Origin: Chrysomallon squamiferum
Lineage: Eukaryota > Mollusca > Gastropoda > Neomphalida > Peltospiridae
Assembly: GCA_012295275.1 (NCBI GenBank)
Contig: CM022676.1
Span: forward strand, 5,528,687-5,544,686
Direction: 5' to 3'
DNA length: 16,000 nt
Shown: one piece after another, positions 7,434-15,982 of the stretch
Position numbering within the stretch: position 1 is the first letter of the stretch
Layout of the letters: the number at the start of each line of letters is the position of its first letter
Program-made: the position numbers and the translations under genes
The notes under the pieces: model-generated
What the model was told of the DNA's origin: nothing
The model's database searches: none
Seen by the model: only the letters and a program-made list of their open reading frames with translations

Positions 7434-8149
7434 GTACGTTGAATGGAAAGTAAAAATTTCTTTAACATAATAAATCTCCTTCCATTTCAGGTAATTTTCC
7501 TCTTTGTTGAAAATAGAAAGAAACTTTAATCCAATTATCTGGATAATTTTTTTTTTTTTTGAATTTGTAAGGTTGTGTTTTATCATTTTCAGGAGTGGAA
7601 TTATTTAGACAATTTTAAATTTTTAAATTAAATAACTGAAGTTAATAATTTAAAATTTACTATGTAAAAGTATAATTATGTTGTGTAATTTTATTATTAC
7701 AGTTCATAGTTTACCTGATATTGTTGTAAAATATTTGAAGTTGAATTTATTTCAATGAAAATTAACACAAAAGTTGAATTTGAAAATATTTGGTAAAGTT
7801 TTTATTAAAAAAACGTTAGCATCATTGACAGTGAATTAACAGGATCATTTTGTTGGTATCTTGTTTAAGGTTCTTGTTTCATCTCTCGGAGTTATTTAGT
7901 ACTGTTTAATTACTGATTTAGATCTTAACAGATAATTTTGAAAACGATTATTATTTAAGAAGCACTTTGTTTTGTTGTATAGCAACAATGAAATCAGTAT
8001 GTTTGAATCCATTGAGAGGCGAGTTGAAAAATAAACCAATGTAGTTTATTATTTAGGATTGCAGAATAAAAACAAAAAAAATAATAACTGGTTACTGTCT
8101 TAAGATTTCAGCTTTAATCTGTTCACATTATTTTTTTTTTCTTTGACAG
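7434..8149 (+). other. Intron, 716 bp
   Basis: AT-rich. It contains a TTTCAG|GTAATT juncture at 7490/7491 that looks like a zero-length exon, and a good acceptor at 7702 followed by 18 open codons and TGA; both are discussed as findings. Compared with 12184-12847 it lacks a 16-bp insertion near its start and has about 68 bp more around 7536-7604. Confidence 0.55.
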
Positions 8150-8197
8150 AAACGACAGTGAAAACATTGACTCTTTCCACACCACAACCTGAAAGTC
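8150..8197 (+). CDS. 48-bp Thr/Pro linker exon
   Basis: Acceptor CTTTGACAG and donor GTAAGA enclose TTVKTLTLSTPQPES, phase 1. It directly precedes the B-type Ig exon, the same slot as 2870. Confidence 0.72.
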
Positions 8198-8495
8198 GTA
8201 AGAATGATTGTCTTTATGATAATATTCAATTTATTAAATAAAACGTGTTCATAATTCTGCCAGTGGAATTAAAAATTCATCATTTTCAAGTGGTGAATGA
8301 AAATGAATGATTATGAAATACAGCATATTGATGTATCTTAAAAAAAATCAGAACAATTTTGTTTGTTGTTTCATATGAAATTAATGTTTTTTAGTGCACT
8401 TAAAATGATTTTATGTTTAATTTTGCCACTGAAATAAATAATTTACTATAATAATATATTTCTTAGTAAATTATAGAGTGTTATATAATTTGCAG

Positions 8496-8801
8496 CTATT
8501 GGAATTCTTTCTATTTCAACCACCCCTATCAATGGCAGACCTTTTGTTCTGACCTACACTGATGAAAAAGGATTTGCAGATGCAACCATCACTGCATTCA
8601 GTCTGAACGGCTGGTCACAAGGATACTGTTTAAAAGGAAAATCATGTTCAGGTTTGAATGAAAACATCATCACAAAAGTGTCTGACACTGTTCTCACTCT
8701 GGAAATTCCCGAATTTATGGAGAGCAACCACACAGGGTTTTGGGAAGTAATAAAAGCTGGAAAGTTTTCAAACAGAATAACTCTGCGAGGCCCATATCCA
8801 A
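8496..8801 (+). CDS. Ig-like domain exon, type B, copy 2
   Basis: This 306-bp exon (acceptor AATTTGCAG, donor GTAATT, phase 1) encodes 102 residues. It starts IGILSISTTPINGRPF, where the copy at 3691 has IGILTTSTGPINGRPF. From the Asn codon on it differs from that copy only by one silent T/C change in a Leu codon (3798 versus 8603). Cys45-X5-Cys51, Tyr21 and Val85 in place of the standard disulfide, and the N78-H-T sequon are all kept. It is identical by eye to the exon at 13194. Confidence 0.88.
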
Positions 8802-9091
8802 GTAATTGGTTTTGTGTATTATAATGTTTCCAAAGTAATATTAATGTAAATTAATGTAAATGTTTTAATTAAATAGAAATCTGATGATTTTTTAAAACCA
8901 GTTAATTGAAATTTATTTCGAAACTTCAGTATATTCCATATTTCCTAAATTCTATCATAATATAGATTATTGTATGTACATTACAGTTTTATCTGAGTGG
9001 CTCTTATCATCAATTAATGTATTGAACATAAAAATTAACTGTGTATTATTATAAAAAAATAATCATTTGTTTTTTCTTCTTTGATTTTAAG

Positions 9092-9112
9092 CATTACCGC
9101 CACTATTGACAC
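9092..9112 (+). CDS. 21-bp linker microexon, copy 2
   Basis: LPPLLT after the split codon, acceptor GATTTTAAG, donor GTAAGT. Compared with 4261 it has one silent change in a Pro codon and Lys to Thr at the end. Confidence 0.65.
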
Positions 9113-9430
9113 GTAAGTTTTGTTGTGTTTATCTGCATAAAGATAATTTGTTTTCTATTATTTGAAATAATAGTATAATGTACTGATGTAGAATGTTGTT
9201 GTTCCTAATATATTGTATTATTTAGAAAAACAGAGACACCCCCCCAAAAAACCCCAAAATAAAAACATTGAGGTGTTAGTGTCTTTGTTTTACCTGTTTC
9301 TTTTTTTAAATTACTTTGTCTTTCACCATTTTACAATGGTTACATTTTTAAAAACATTTAGAATGTTGTTATTTTATTTATTATTTTTTCCATTTAAAAT
9401 ATGGTGTCATCACTAAATGATTGGGAACAG
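9113..9430 (+). other. Intron, 318 bp, with a decayed linker exon
   Basis: Equivalent of 4282-4654. From 9226 to 9272 it has the exon-like A/C-rich segment with runs of seven C and six A; at 47 bp to the GTGTTA it is out of phase. The rest is T-rich intron. Confidence 0.5.
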
Positions 9431-9451
9431 AACGGCGAACAACAACAACTG
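9431..9451 (+). CDS. 21-bp Thr-rich linker microexon, copy 2
   Basis: RRTTTT with donor GTGAGT, the same coding bases as 4655; again the acceptor (GGGAACAG) has a poor pyrimidine tract. Confidence 0.55.
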
Positions 9452-9751
9452 GTGAGTGGTTAGTTTATTCAAATATATATATGAAATATTATATATGTTA
9501 CTTTTGAAAAAATGTCAGAATATTAATTTATAAAATATAAAAAATCTTTTTTTTTATGTTTTGTTCAAAAAGGGGATATTAAGTTAACAATCATTTATTT
9601 ATAACACCAGACTGCACATTAGAGGTTACTAAAAGTCTCAAATGCTTTTTTTTGGAGGTAGCAGTGCTATGTTAATATTATTTTTGAAAATCTTTTCTCA
9701 TTAATGACTTTTATTTATTAATATTATTATTATTATTTTCACATTTCCCAG

Positions 9752-9778
9752 AAGCACCAATGACAACACCAGAACCAC
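9752..9778 (+). CDS. 27-bp linker exon, copy 2
   Basis: APMTTPEP between TTTCCCAG and GTAAGT, phase 1; sequence unchanged from 5264. Confidence 0.7.
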
Positions 9779-10305
9779 GTAAGTCTATTTTCTTGTTTGC
9801 TAGGGATAGGTGATAGCAAAAATTTCATATTTAAATTTTCAATCACAATTGCACTAACCATTTATTATATAATAAACCATTTATTGTTATTGATACTATA
9901 ATTTTAAAACAAACAAGAAGATAAAAGACCAACAGCCTGTAGAATAATGAAAAAAGAAAAAGAATGTGTGTATGAGTTCATTAATACTCATATATCCTTT
10001 TACGTATTCATTGTTGATGTTTCTGTTGAAGTTGTGTTTGTTGCATTTGTTGGAATTATTAGGGTATGAAAACCAGTTACTGGCCAACCTTTTATTTATT
10101 AGAAATAACTTGATATGATTTAAGAAAAAAAATTTCAGTTAAATTCATTTATTTATTGTACATTTGCTTCTTTCATTTTGAAAACTGAATGCTGAAAATT
10201 TACTTAAATATAATTTGTATATCTGAAGAGCTTTTTGTAATTTCACTTCTTTACATCCTTACACTTATTTTTTGTTGTGATGTTTGTTCATAAATTTGTT
10301 TACAG
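9779..10305 (+). other. Intron, 527 bp, carrying ghost Ig exon
   Basis: Near-identical to 5291-5814 apart from a few small changes, the clearest near 9860. It contains the same truncated Ig-exon relic at 10040-10093, with the same in-frame TGA, so the relic predates the duplication. Confidence 0.6.
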
Positions 10306-10608
10306 TTGCTGGAGTTCTTAGTGTACCAAAACCAGTTATTGGTCAACGTTTTGTTCTCACCTACACAAAAGCAGGTGGAAACACCTCATCATCTGATATA
10401 ATATTTAGTCTGAATTCCAGACCACAAGGATCGTGTGCTCGCAGGTATTTTTGTAAATCTTCAAAGGGATACATCATGAGAAGACAGTCTGACAGAGTTG
10501 TCACTCTGGAGATTCCAGTGTTTGATAGGGATGTACACAGTGGAAAGTGGTTGGTTACAGATGACAATCAATATTCTAACAGTATTAAGCTGATATATCC
10601 ATACACAA
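10306..10608 (+). CDS. Ig-like domain exon, type A, copy 2
   Basis: Encodes the same protein as the exon at 5815, including Cys44-X5-Cys50, the N26-T-S sequon and the Tyr20/Val84 replacements of the standard Ig cysteines. Acceptor TTTACAG, donor GTAAGT, phase 1. The flanking intron bases are also conserved, so this copy shows no sign of relaxed or diversifying selection relative to the first. Confidence 0.9.
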
Positions 10609-10818
10609 GTAAGTGACTTGTAAACAAAATAAAGTTCTGAAGAATAATGTTTCTGAATGCTTCAAACCTTGTACTTTTTTTTATTTTATTTTATTCTTTT
10701 TTTTTTTTTGTATGAAATATTTAATATTAATATACACTGGATATTCTTAATATTTCAAAATAATAATAATTATTTTAATCTGTATTGGTGAATTTCGCTT
10801 GTTTTGTGTTTTTAACAG

Positions 10819-10854
10819 ACATAGCTAAACCTCCACCACTACCAACACAAGCAA
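10819..10854 (+). CDS. 36-bp Pro-rich linker exon, copy 2a
   Basis: IAKPPPLPTQA after the split codon, acceptor TTTTTAACAG, donor GTAAGT, phase 1. It is the P-T-Q-A version, as at 15520. Confidence 0.72.
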
Positions 10855-11075
10855 GTAAGTCCTCAGATTTATTTATTAGGTTAAAATAGAAAAAGCTATC
10901 CTAATATTTCCAAAACAATTCACGGATTTTATTGTTTGGATGTTGTACTTATTTAATTAGTGATGTTTACTGTGTTCTTTTATTAATTGTTTTATAATAC
11001 AGAAACATATTTCAAAATAATAATAATTATTTTAATCTGTATTGGTGAATTTTGCTTGTTTTGTGTTTTTAACAG

Positions 11076-11111
11076 ACATAGCCAAACCTCCACCACTACA
11101 AACACAACCAA
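11076..11111 (+). CDS. 36-bp Pro-rich linker exon, copy 2b (weakened donor)
   Basis: IAKPPPLQTQP, the same coding bases as 6326, but the donor is GTTAGT instead of GTAAGT. The change from A at the third intron base may reduce use. If the donor fails and the intron is retained, a TAG two bases into the intron stops translation. It is the extra exon made by the 257-bp duplication, and skipping it would leave the frame intact. Confidence 0.55.
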
Positions 11112-11538
11112 GTTAGTCCTCAGAATTATTTATTAGGTTAAAATAGAAAAAGCTATCCTAATATTTCCAAAACAATTAATGGATTTTATTGTTTGGATCT
11201 TGTATTTATTTAATTAGTGGTGTTTTCTGTGTTCTTTTATTAATTGTTTTATCATACAGAAACGTGCAACAGTTCTGTTTAGACATTATTTAATAGCAAG
11301 AATTAATATATAAATATTATTTTGTTTTATTTACTTATTGTAAAATTATATCAAACTGTAAGAAAAGTTAAAAAAATTTGAGTACATTGTAAAGTTCTTT
11401 GTTTTATCTTTTTATAGACTGCCTTCAGTTGTTCATCAGTATCAAAATCAGTTTATGAAAACAAATGAAGACAATTGTACATTTGTTAATATATGTATAA
11501 TAACTGAAAAGATTATTTTTTGAATTTAATTTCACCAG
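11112..11538 (+). other. Intron, 427 bp
   Basis: Same length and almost the same sequence as 6362-6788; no extra features. Confidence 0.6.
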
Positions 11539-11676
11539 GCAGTACTCAGGCACCTCCAACTTCTGAAGCAACCAGACCTGAACAAAAACAAACAACTAAG
11601 GCACCCAAATCACAACCAACGCAAATAACTAAAGAACGAAGACCTCCTCCAACCCAGCCACAAAGGATAACAACAC
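11539..11676 (+). CDS. 138-bp Pro/Thr/Gln/Lys-rich linker exon, copy 2
   Basis: Same protein as 6789-6926, same acceptor (TTTCACCAG) and donor (GTAAGT), phase 1. Its conservation over 46 codons together with the neighbouring introns reflects recent duplication, so it says nothing by itself about selection. Confidence 0.8.
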
Positions 11677-12120
11677 GTAAGTTTTATAACCAATTACATT
11701 TTTTACCTAAAATTTTAAGGCTGATTGCTGAATGAGCTAGAACATTTTGTAATTCTTTTATTTAAGTTGTTAACTGGAAATATAACCAGAATAATCGTTA
11801 TATCACAAAGGGTATACAGCTTGGTGTATAGAAATATGTATTGAAACTTACTTGTATGAAATTCAGCTCTTACCCTGGTATTAAATGTATTCTGTTACAC
11901 TTTGTTATCAGCCAAGATTGGTGTTCATGGGTAACAAAATAAAACAATGCACTGGAAATGTATTAAATTTTTATTCTATTTTTGTTTTTAATGAACATTT
12001 TATATTACATACTGTATCATAATTTTGAAGAATATAGAAAAAAGCTAATATTTATGTTCATAAATTTAATTTTTATTTTAAGTTTACTTTTTTTATTTTA
12101 TTTTTTTTCATTCTTGATAG
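11677..12120 (+). other. Intron, 444 bp
   Basis: Same length as 6927-7370 and apparently the same sequence; nothing further seen. Confidence 0.6.
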
Positions 12121-12183
12121 CAATACCACGAACAACAAAATCTGCTACTACAACAGCTTTTACACAACGAATATTTACAGGAG
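12121..12183 (+). CDS. 63-bp Thr-rich linker exon, copy 2
   Basis: Same as 7371 except TCT to TTT (Ser to Phe) three codons from the end. The donor reads GTATGT, and a 16-bp insertion follows it in the intron. Phase 1 is kept. Confidence 0.75.
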
Positions 12184-12847
12184 GTATGTCAGAATGCTTG
12201 TACGTTAAATGTAAAGTAAAAATTTCTTTAACATAATAAATCTCCTTCCATTTCAGGTAATTTTCCTCTTTGTTGAAAATATAAAGAAACTTTAATCCAA
12301 TTATTTGGACAATTTTAAATTTTTAAATTAAATAACTGAAGTTAATAATTTAAAATTTACTATGTAAAAGTATAATTATGTTGTGTAATTTTATTATTAC
12401 AGTTCATAGTTTACCTGATATTGTTGTAAAATATTTGAAGTTGAATTTATTTCAATGAAAATTAACACAAAAGTTGAATTTGAAAATATTTGGTAAAGTT
12501 TTTATTAAAAAAACGTTAGCATCATTGACAGTGAATTAACAGGATCATTTTGTTGGTATCTTGTTTAAGGTTCTTGTTTCATCTCTCGGAGTTATTTAGT
12601 ACTGTTTAATTACTGATTTAGATCTTAACAGATAATTTTGAAAACGATTATTATTTAAGAAGCACTTTGTTTTGTTGTATAGCAACAATGAAATCAGTAT
12701 GTTTGAATCCATTGAGAGGCGAGTTGAAAAATAAACCAATGTAGTTTATTATTTAGGATTGCAGAATAAAAACAAAAAAATAATAACTGGTTACTGTCTT
12801 AAGATTTCAGCTTTAATCTGTTCACATTATTTTTTTTTTTTTGACAG
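12184..12847 (+). other. Intron, 664 bp
   Basis: Equivalent of 7434-8149 with a 16-bp insertion near the donor and a deletion of about 68 bp near 12300-12310. It keeps the CAG|GT juncture at 12256/12257 and the acceptor-plus-short-open-frame at 12402. Confidence 0.55.
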
Positions 12848-12895
12848 AAACGACAGTGAAAAAATTGACTCTATCCACACCACAACCTGAAAGTC
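12848..12895 (+). CDS. 48-bp Thr/Pro linker exon, copy 2
   Basis: TTVKKLTLSTPQPES, with Thr to Lys relative to 8150. Acceptor TTTGACAG, donor GTAAGA, phase 1. Confidence 0.72.
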
Positions 12896-13193
12896 GTAAG
12901 AATGATTGTCTTTATGATAATATTCAATTTATTAAATAAAACGTGTTCATAATTCTGCCAGTGGAATTAAAAATTCATCATTTTCAAGTGGTGAATGAAA
13001 ATGAATGATTATGAAATACAGCATATTGATGTATCTTAAAAAAAATCAGAACAATTTTGTTTGTTGTTTCATATGAAATTAATGTTTTTTAGTGCACTTA
13101 AAATGATTTTATGTTTAATTTTGCCACTGAAATAAATAATTTACTATAATAATATATTTCTTAGTAAATTATAGAGTGTTATATAATTTGCAG

Positions 13194-13499
13194 CTATTGG
13201 AATTCTTTCTATTTCAACCACCCCTATCAATGGCAGACCTTTTGTTCTGACCTACACTGATGAAAAAGGATTTGCAGATGCAACCATCACTGCATTCAGT
13301 CTGAACGGCTGGTCACAAGGATACTGTTTAAAAGGAAAATCATGTTCAGGTTTGAATGAAAACATCATCACAAAAGTGTCTGACACTGTTCTCACTCTGG
13401 AAATTCCCGAATTTATGGAGAGCAACCACACAGGGTTTTGGGAAGTAATAAAAGCTGGAAAGTTTTCAAACAGAATAACTCTGCGAGGCCCATATCCAA
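13194..13499 (+). CDS. Ig-like domain exon, type B, copy 3
   Basis: I see no nucleotide difference from the exon at 8496 over 306 bp. It has the same TTTGCAG acceptor, the same weaker GTAATT donor and phase 1. The Cys45-X5-Cys51 pair and N78-H-T sequon are present. The downstream intron (13500-13789) has only scattered changes from 8802-9091. Confidence 0.88.
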
Positions 13500-13789
13500 G
13501 TAATTGGTTTTGTGTATTATAATGTTTCCAAAGTAATATTAATGTAAATTAATGTAAATGTTTTAATTAAATAGAAATCTGATGATTTTTTAAAACCAGT
13601 TAATTGAAATTTATTTCGAAACTTGAGTATATTCCATATTTCCTAAATTCTATCATAATATAGATTATTGTATGTACATTACAGTTTTATCTGAGTGGCT
13701 CTTATCATCAATTAATGTATTGAACATAAATATTAACTGTGAATTATTATAAAAAAATAATCATTTGTTTTTTCTGCTTTGATTTTAAG

Positions 13790-13810
13790 CATTACCGCCA
13801 CTATTGACAC
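13790..13810 (+). CDS. 21-bp linker microexon, copy 3
   Basis: LPPLLT, the same coding bases as 9092, acceptor GATTTTAAG, donor GTAAGT. Confidence 0.65.
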
Positions 13811-14129
13811 GTAAGTTTTGTTGTGTTTATCTGCATAAAGATAATTTGTTTTCTATTATTTGAAATAATAGTATAATGTACTGATGTAGAATGTTGTTGT
13901 TCCTAATATATTGTATTATTTAGAAAAACAGAGACACCCCCCCAAAAAAAACCCAAAATAAAAACATTGAGGTGTTAATGTCTTTGTTTTACCTGTTTCT
14001 TTTTTTAAATTACTTTGTCTTTCACCATTTTACAATGGTTACATTTTTAAAAACATTTAGAATGTTGTTATTTTATTTATTATTTTTTCCATTTAAAATA
14101 TGGTGTCATCACTAAATGATTGGGAACAG
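13811..14129 (+). other. Intron, 319 bp, with a decayed linker exon
   Basis: The exon-like segment at 13924-13971 is 48 bp and so length-compatible, but in the required frame it meets TAA. Its A run is longer and the following C run shorter than in the copy at 9226. Confidence 0.5.
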
Positions 14130-14150
14130 AACGGCGAACAACAACAACTG
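14130..14150 (+). CDS. 21-bp Thr-rich linker microexon, copy 3
   Basis: RRTTTT, donor GTGAGT, unchanged from the two earlier copies. Confidence 0.55.
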
Positions 14151-14450
14151 GTGAGTGGTTAGTTTATTCAAATATATATATGAAATATTATATATGTTAC
14201 TTTTGAAAAAATGTCAGAATATTAATTTATAAAATATAAAAAATCTTTTTGTTTATGTTTTGTTCAAAAAGGGGATATTAAGTTAACAATCATTTATTTA
14301 TAACACCAGACTGCACATTAGAGGTTACTAAAAGTCTCAAATGCTTTTTTTTGGAGGTAGCAGTGCTATGTTAATATTATTTTTGAAAATCTTTTCTCAT
14401 TAATGACTTTTATTTATTAATATTATTATTATTATTTTCACATTTCCCAG

Positions 14451-14477
14451 AAGCACCAATGACAACACCAGAACCAC
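14451..14477 (+). CDS. 27-bp linker exon, copy 3
   Basis: APMTTPEP between TTTCCCAG and GTAAGT, phase 1, unchanged. Confidence 0.7.
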
Positions 14478-15004
14478 GTAAGTCTATTTTCTTGTTTGCT
14501 AGGGATAGGTGATAGCAAAAATTTCATATTTAAATTTTCAATCACAATTGCACTAACCATTTATTATATAATAAACCATTTATTGTTATTGATACTATAA
14601 TTTTAAAACAAACAAGAAGATAAAAGACCAACAGCCTGTAGAATAATGAAAAAAGAAAAAGAATGTGTGTATGAGTTCATTAATACTCATATATCCTTTT
14701 ACGTATTCATTGTTGATGTTTCTGTTGAAGTTGTGTTTGTTGCATTTGTTGGAATTATTAGGGTATGAAAACCAGTTACTGGCCAACCTTTTATTTATTA
14801 GAAATAACTTGATATGATTTAAGAAAAAAAATTTCAGTTAAATTCATTTATTTATTGTACATTTGCTTCTTTCATTTTGAAAACTGAATGCTGAAAATTT
14901 ACTTAAATATAATTTGTATATCTGAAGAGCTTTTTGTAATTTCACTTCTTTACATCCTTACACTTATTTTTTGTTGTGATGTTTGTTCATAAATTTGTTT
15001 ACAG
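14478..15004 (+). other. Intron, 527 bp, carrying ghost Ig exon
   Basis: Same length as 9779-10305 and apparently the same sequence. The Ig relic lies at 14739-14792. Confidence 0.6.
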
Positions 15005-15307
15005 TTGCTGGAGTTCTTAGTGTACCAAAACCAGTTATTGGTCAACGTTTTGTTCTCACCTACACAAAAGCAGGTGGAAACACCTCATCATCTGATATAA
15101 TATTTAGTCTGAATTCCAGACCACAAGGATCGTGTGCTCGCAGGTATTTTTGTAAATCTTCAAAGGGATACATCATGAGAAGACAGTCTGACAGAGTTGT
15201 CACTCTGGAGATTCCAGTGTTTGATAGGGATGTACACAGTGGAAAGTGGTTGGTTACAGATGACAATCAATATTCTAACAGTATTAAGCTGATATATCCA
15301 TACACAA
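15005..15307 (+). CDS. Ig-like domain exon, type A, copy 3
   Basis: Third exon encoding the same 101-residue domain as 5815 and 10306, with the same splice sites and phase. It begins a third repeat unit that runs off the window, so the array continues to the right. Confidence 0.9.
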
Positions 15308-15519
15308 GTAAGTGACTTGTAAACAAAATAAAGTTCTGAAGAATAATGTTTCTGAATGCTTCAAACCTTGTACTTTTTTTTATTTTATTTTATTCTTTTT
15401 TTTTTTTTTTGTATGAAATATTTAATATTAATATACACTGGATATTCTTAATATTTCAAAATAATAATAATTATTTTAATCTGTATTGGTGAATTTCGCT
15501 TGTTTTGTGTTTTTAACAG

Positions 15520-15555
15520 ACATAGCTAAACCTCCACCACTACCAACACAAGCAA
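15520..15555 (+). CDS. 36-bp Pro-rich linker exon, copy 3
   Basis: IAKPPPLPTQA (as at 10819), acceptor TTTTTAACAG, donor GTAAGT. The intron after it resembles the one after 11076 more than the one after 10819. Confidence 0.72.
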
Positions 15556-15982
15556 GTAAGTCCTCAGATTTATTTATTAGGTTAAAATAGAAAAAGCTAT
15601 CCTAATATTTCCAAAACAATTAATGGATTTTATTGTTTGGATCTTGTATTTATTTAATTAGTGGTGTTTTCTGTGTTCTTTTATTAATTGTTTTATCATA
15701 CAGAAACGTGCAACAGTTCTGTTTAGACATTATTTAATAGCAAGAATTAATATATAAATATTACTTTGTTTTATTTACTTATTGTAAAATTATATCAAAC
15801 TGTAAGAAAAGTTAAAAAAATTTGAGTACATTGTAAAGTTCTTTGTTTTATCTTTTTATAGACTGCCTTCAGTTGTTCATCAGTATCAAAATCAGTTTAT
15901 GAAAACAAATGAAGACAATTGTACATTTGTTAATATATGTATAATAACTGAAAAGATTATTTTTTGAATTTAATTTCACCAG
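15556..15982 (+). other. Intron, 427 bp
   Basis: Same length as 6362-6788 and 11112-11538, with few base differences. No other content. Confidence 0.6.

Larger units (their letters stand above)
5815..10305 (+). repeat. Tandem repeat unit 1 (about 4.5 kb)
   Basis: The unit runs A Ig exon, linkers of 36, 138, 63 and 48 bp, B Ig exon, linkers of 21, 21 and 27 bp, then the intron before the next A exon. It matches 10306-15004 across introns as well as exons with only scattered changes. Positional offsets are 4491 at the first exon, 4750 in the middle, 4698 after the 63-bp linker and 4699 at the end, which locates a few discrete indels. The chosen start is arbitrary within the cycle. Confidence 0.85.
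10751..11264 (+). repeat. 257-bp tandem duplication containing a linker exon
   Basis: The segments 10751-11007 and 11008-11264 both start TATTTCAAAATAATAATAAT and each contains a 36-bp linker exon at the same offset. Units 1 and 3 have a single copy. Confidence 0.85.
10306..15004 (+). repeat. Tandem repeat unit 2 (about 4.7 kb)
   Basis: Same order as unit 1 plus one additional 36-bp linker exon created by a 257-bp internal duplication. It also has a 16-bp insertion after the 63-bp linker and a deletion of about 68 bp in the following intron; together these account for the 208-bp length difference from unit 1. Confidence 0.85.

Noticed and set aside
7232-7453. Hydrophobic open frame resembling a signal or membrane peptide, repeated at 11982-12236
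   Set aside because: The hydrophobic part is the T-rich tract before the acceptor of the 63-bp linker. Only 7371-7433 is coding, so it is not evidence for a membrane segment.
5815-15307. Separate tandem genes instead of one gene
   Set aside because: Every exon-to-exon junction stays in the same phase and frame, and no first exon, promoter or terminal exon is seen between units. A multi-gene explanation would need them.
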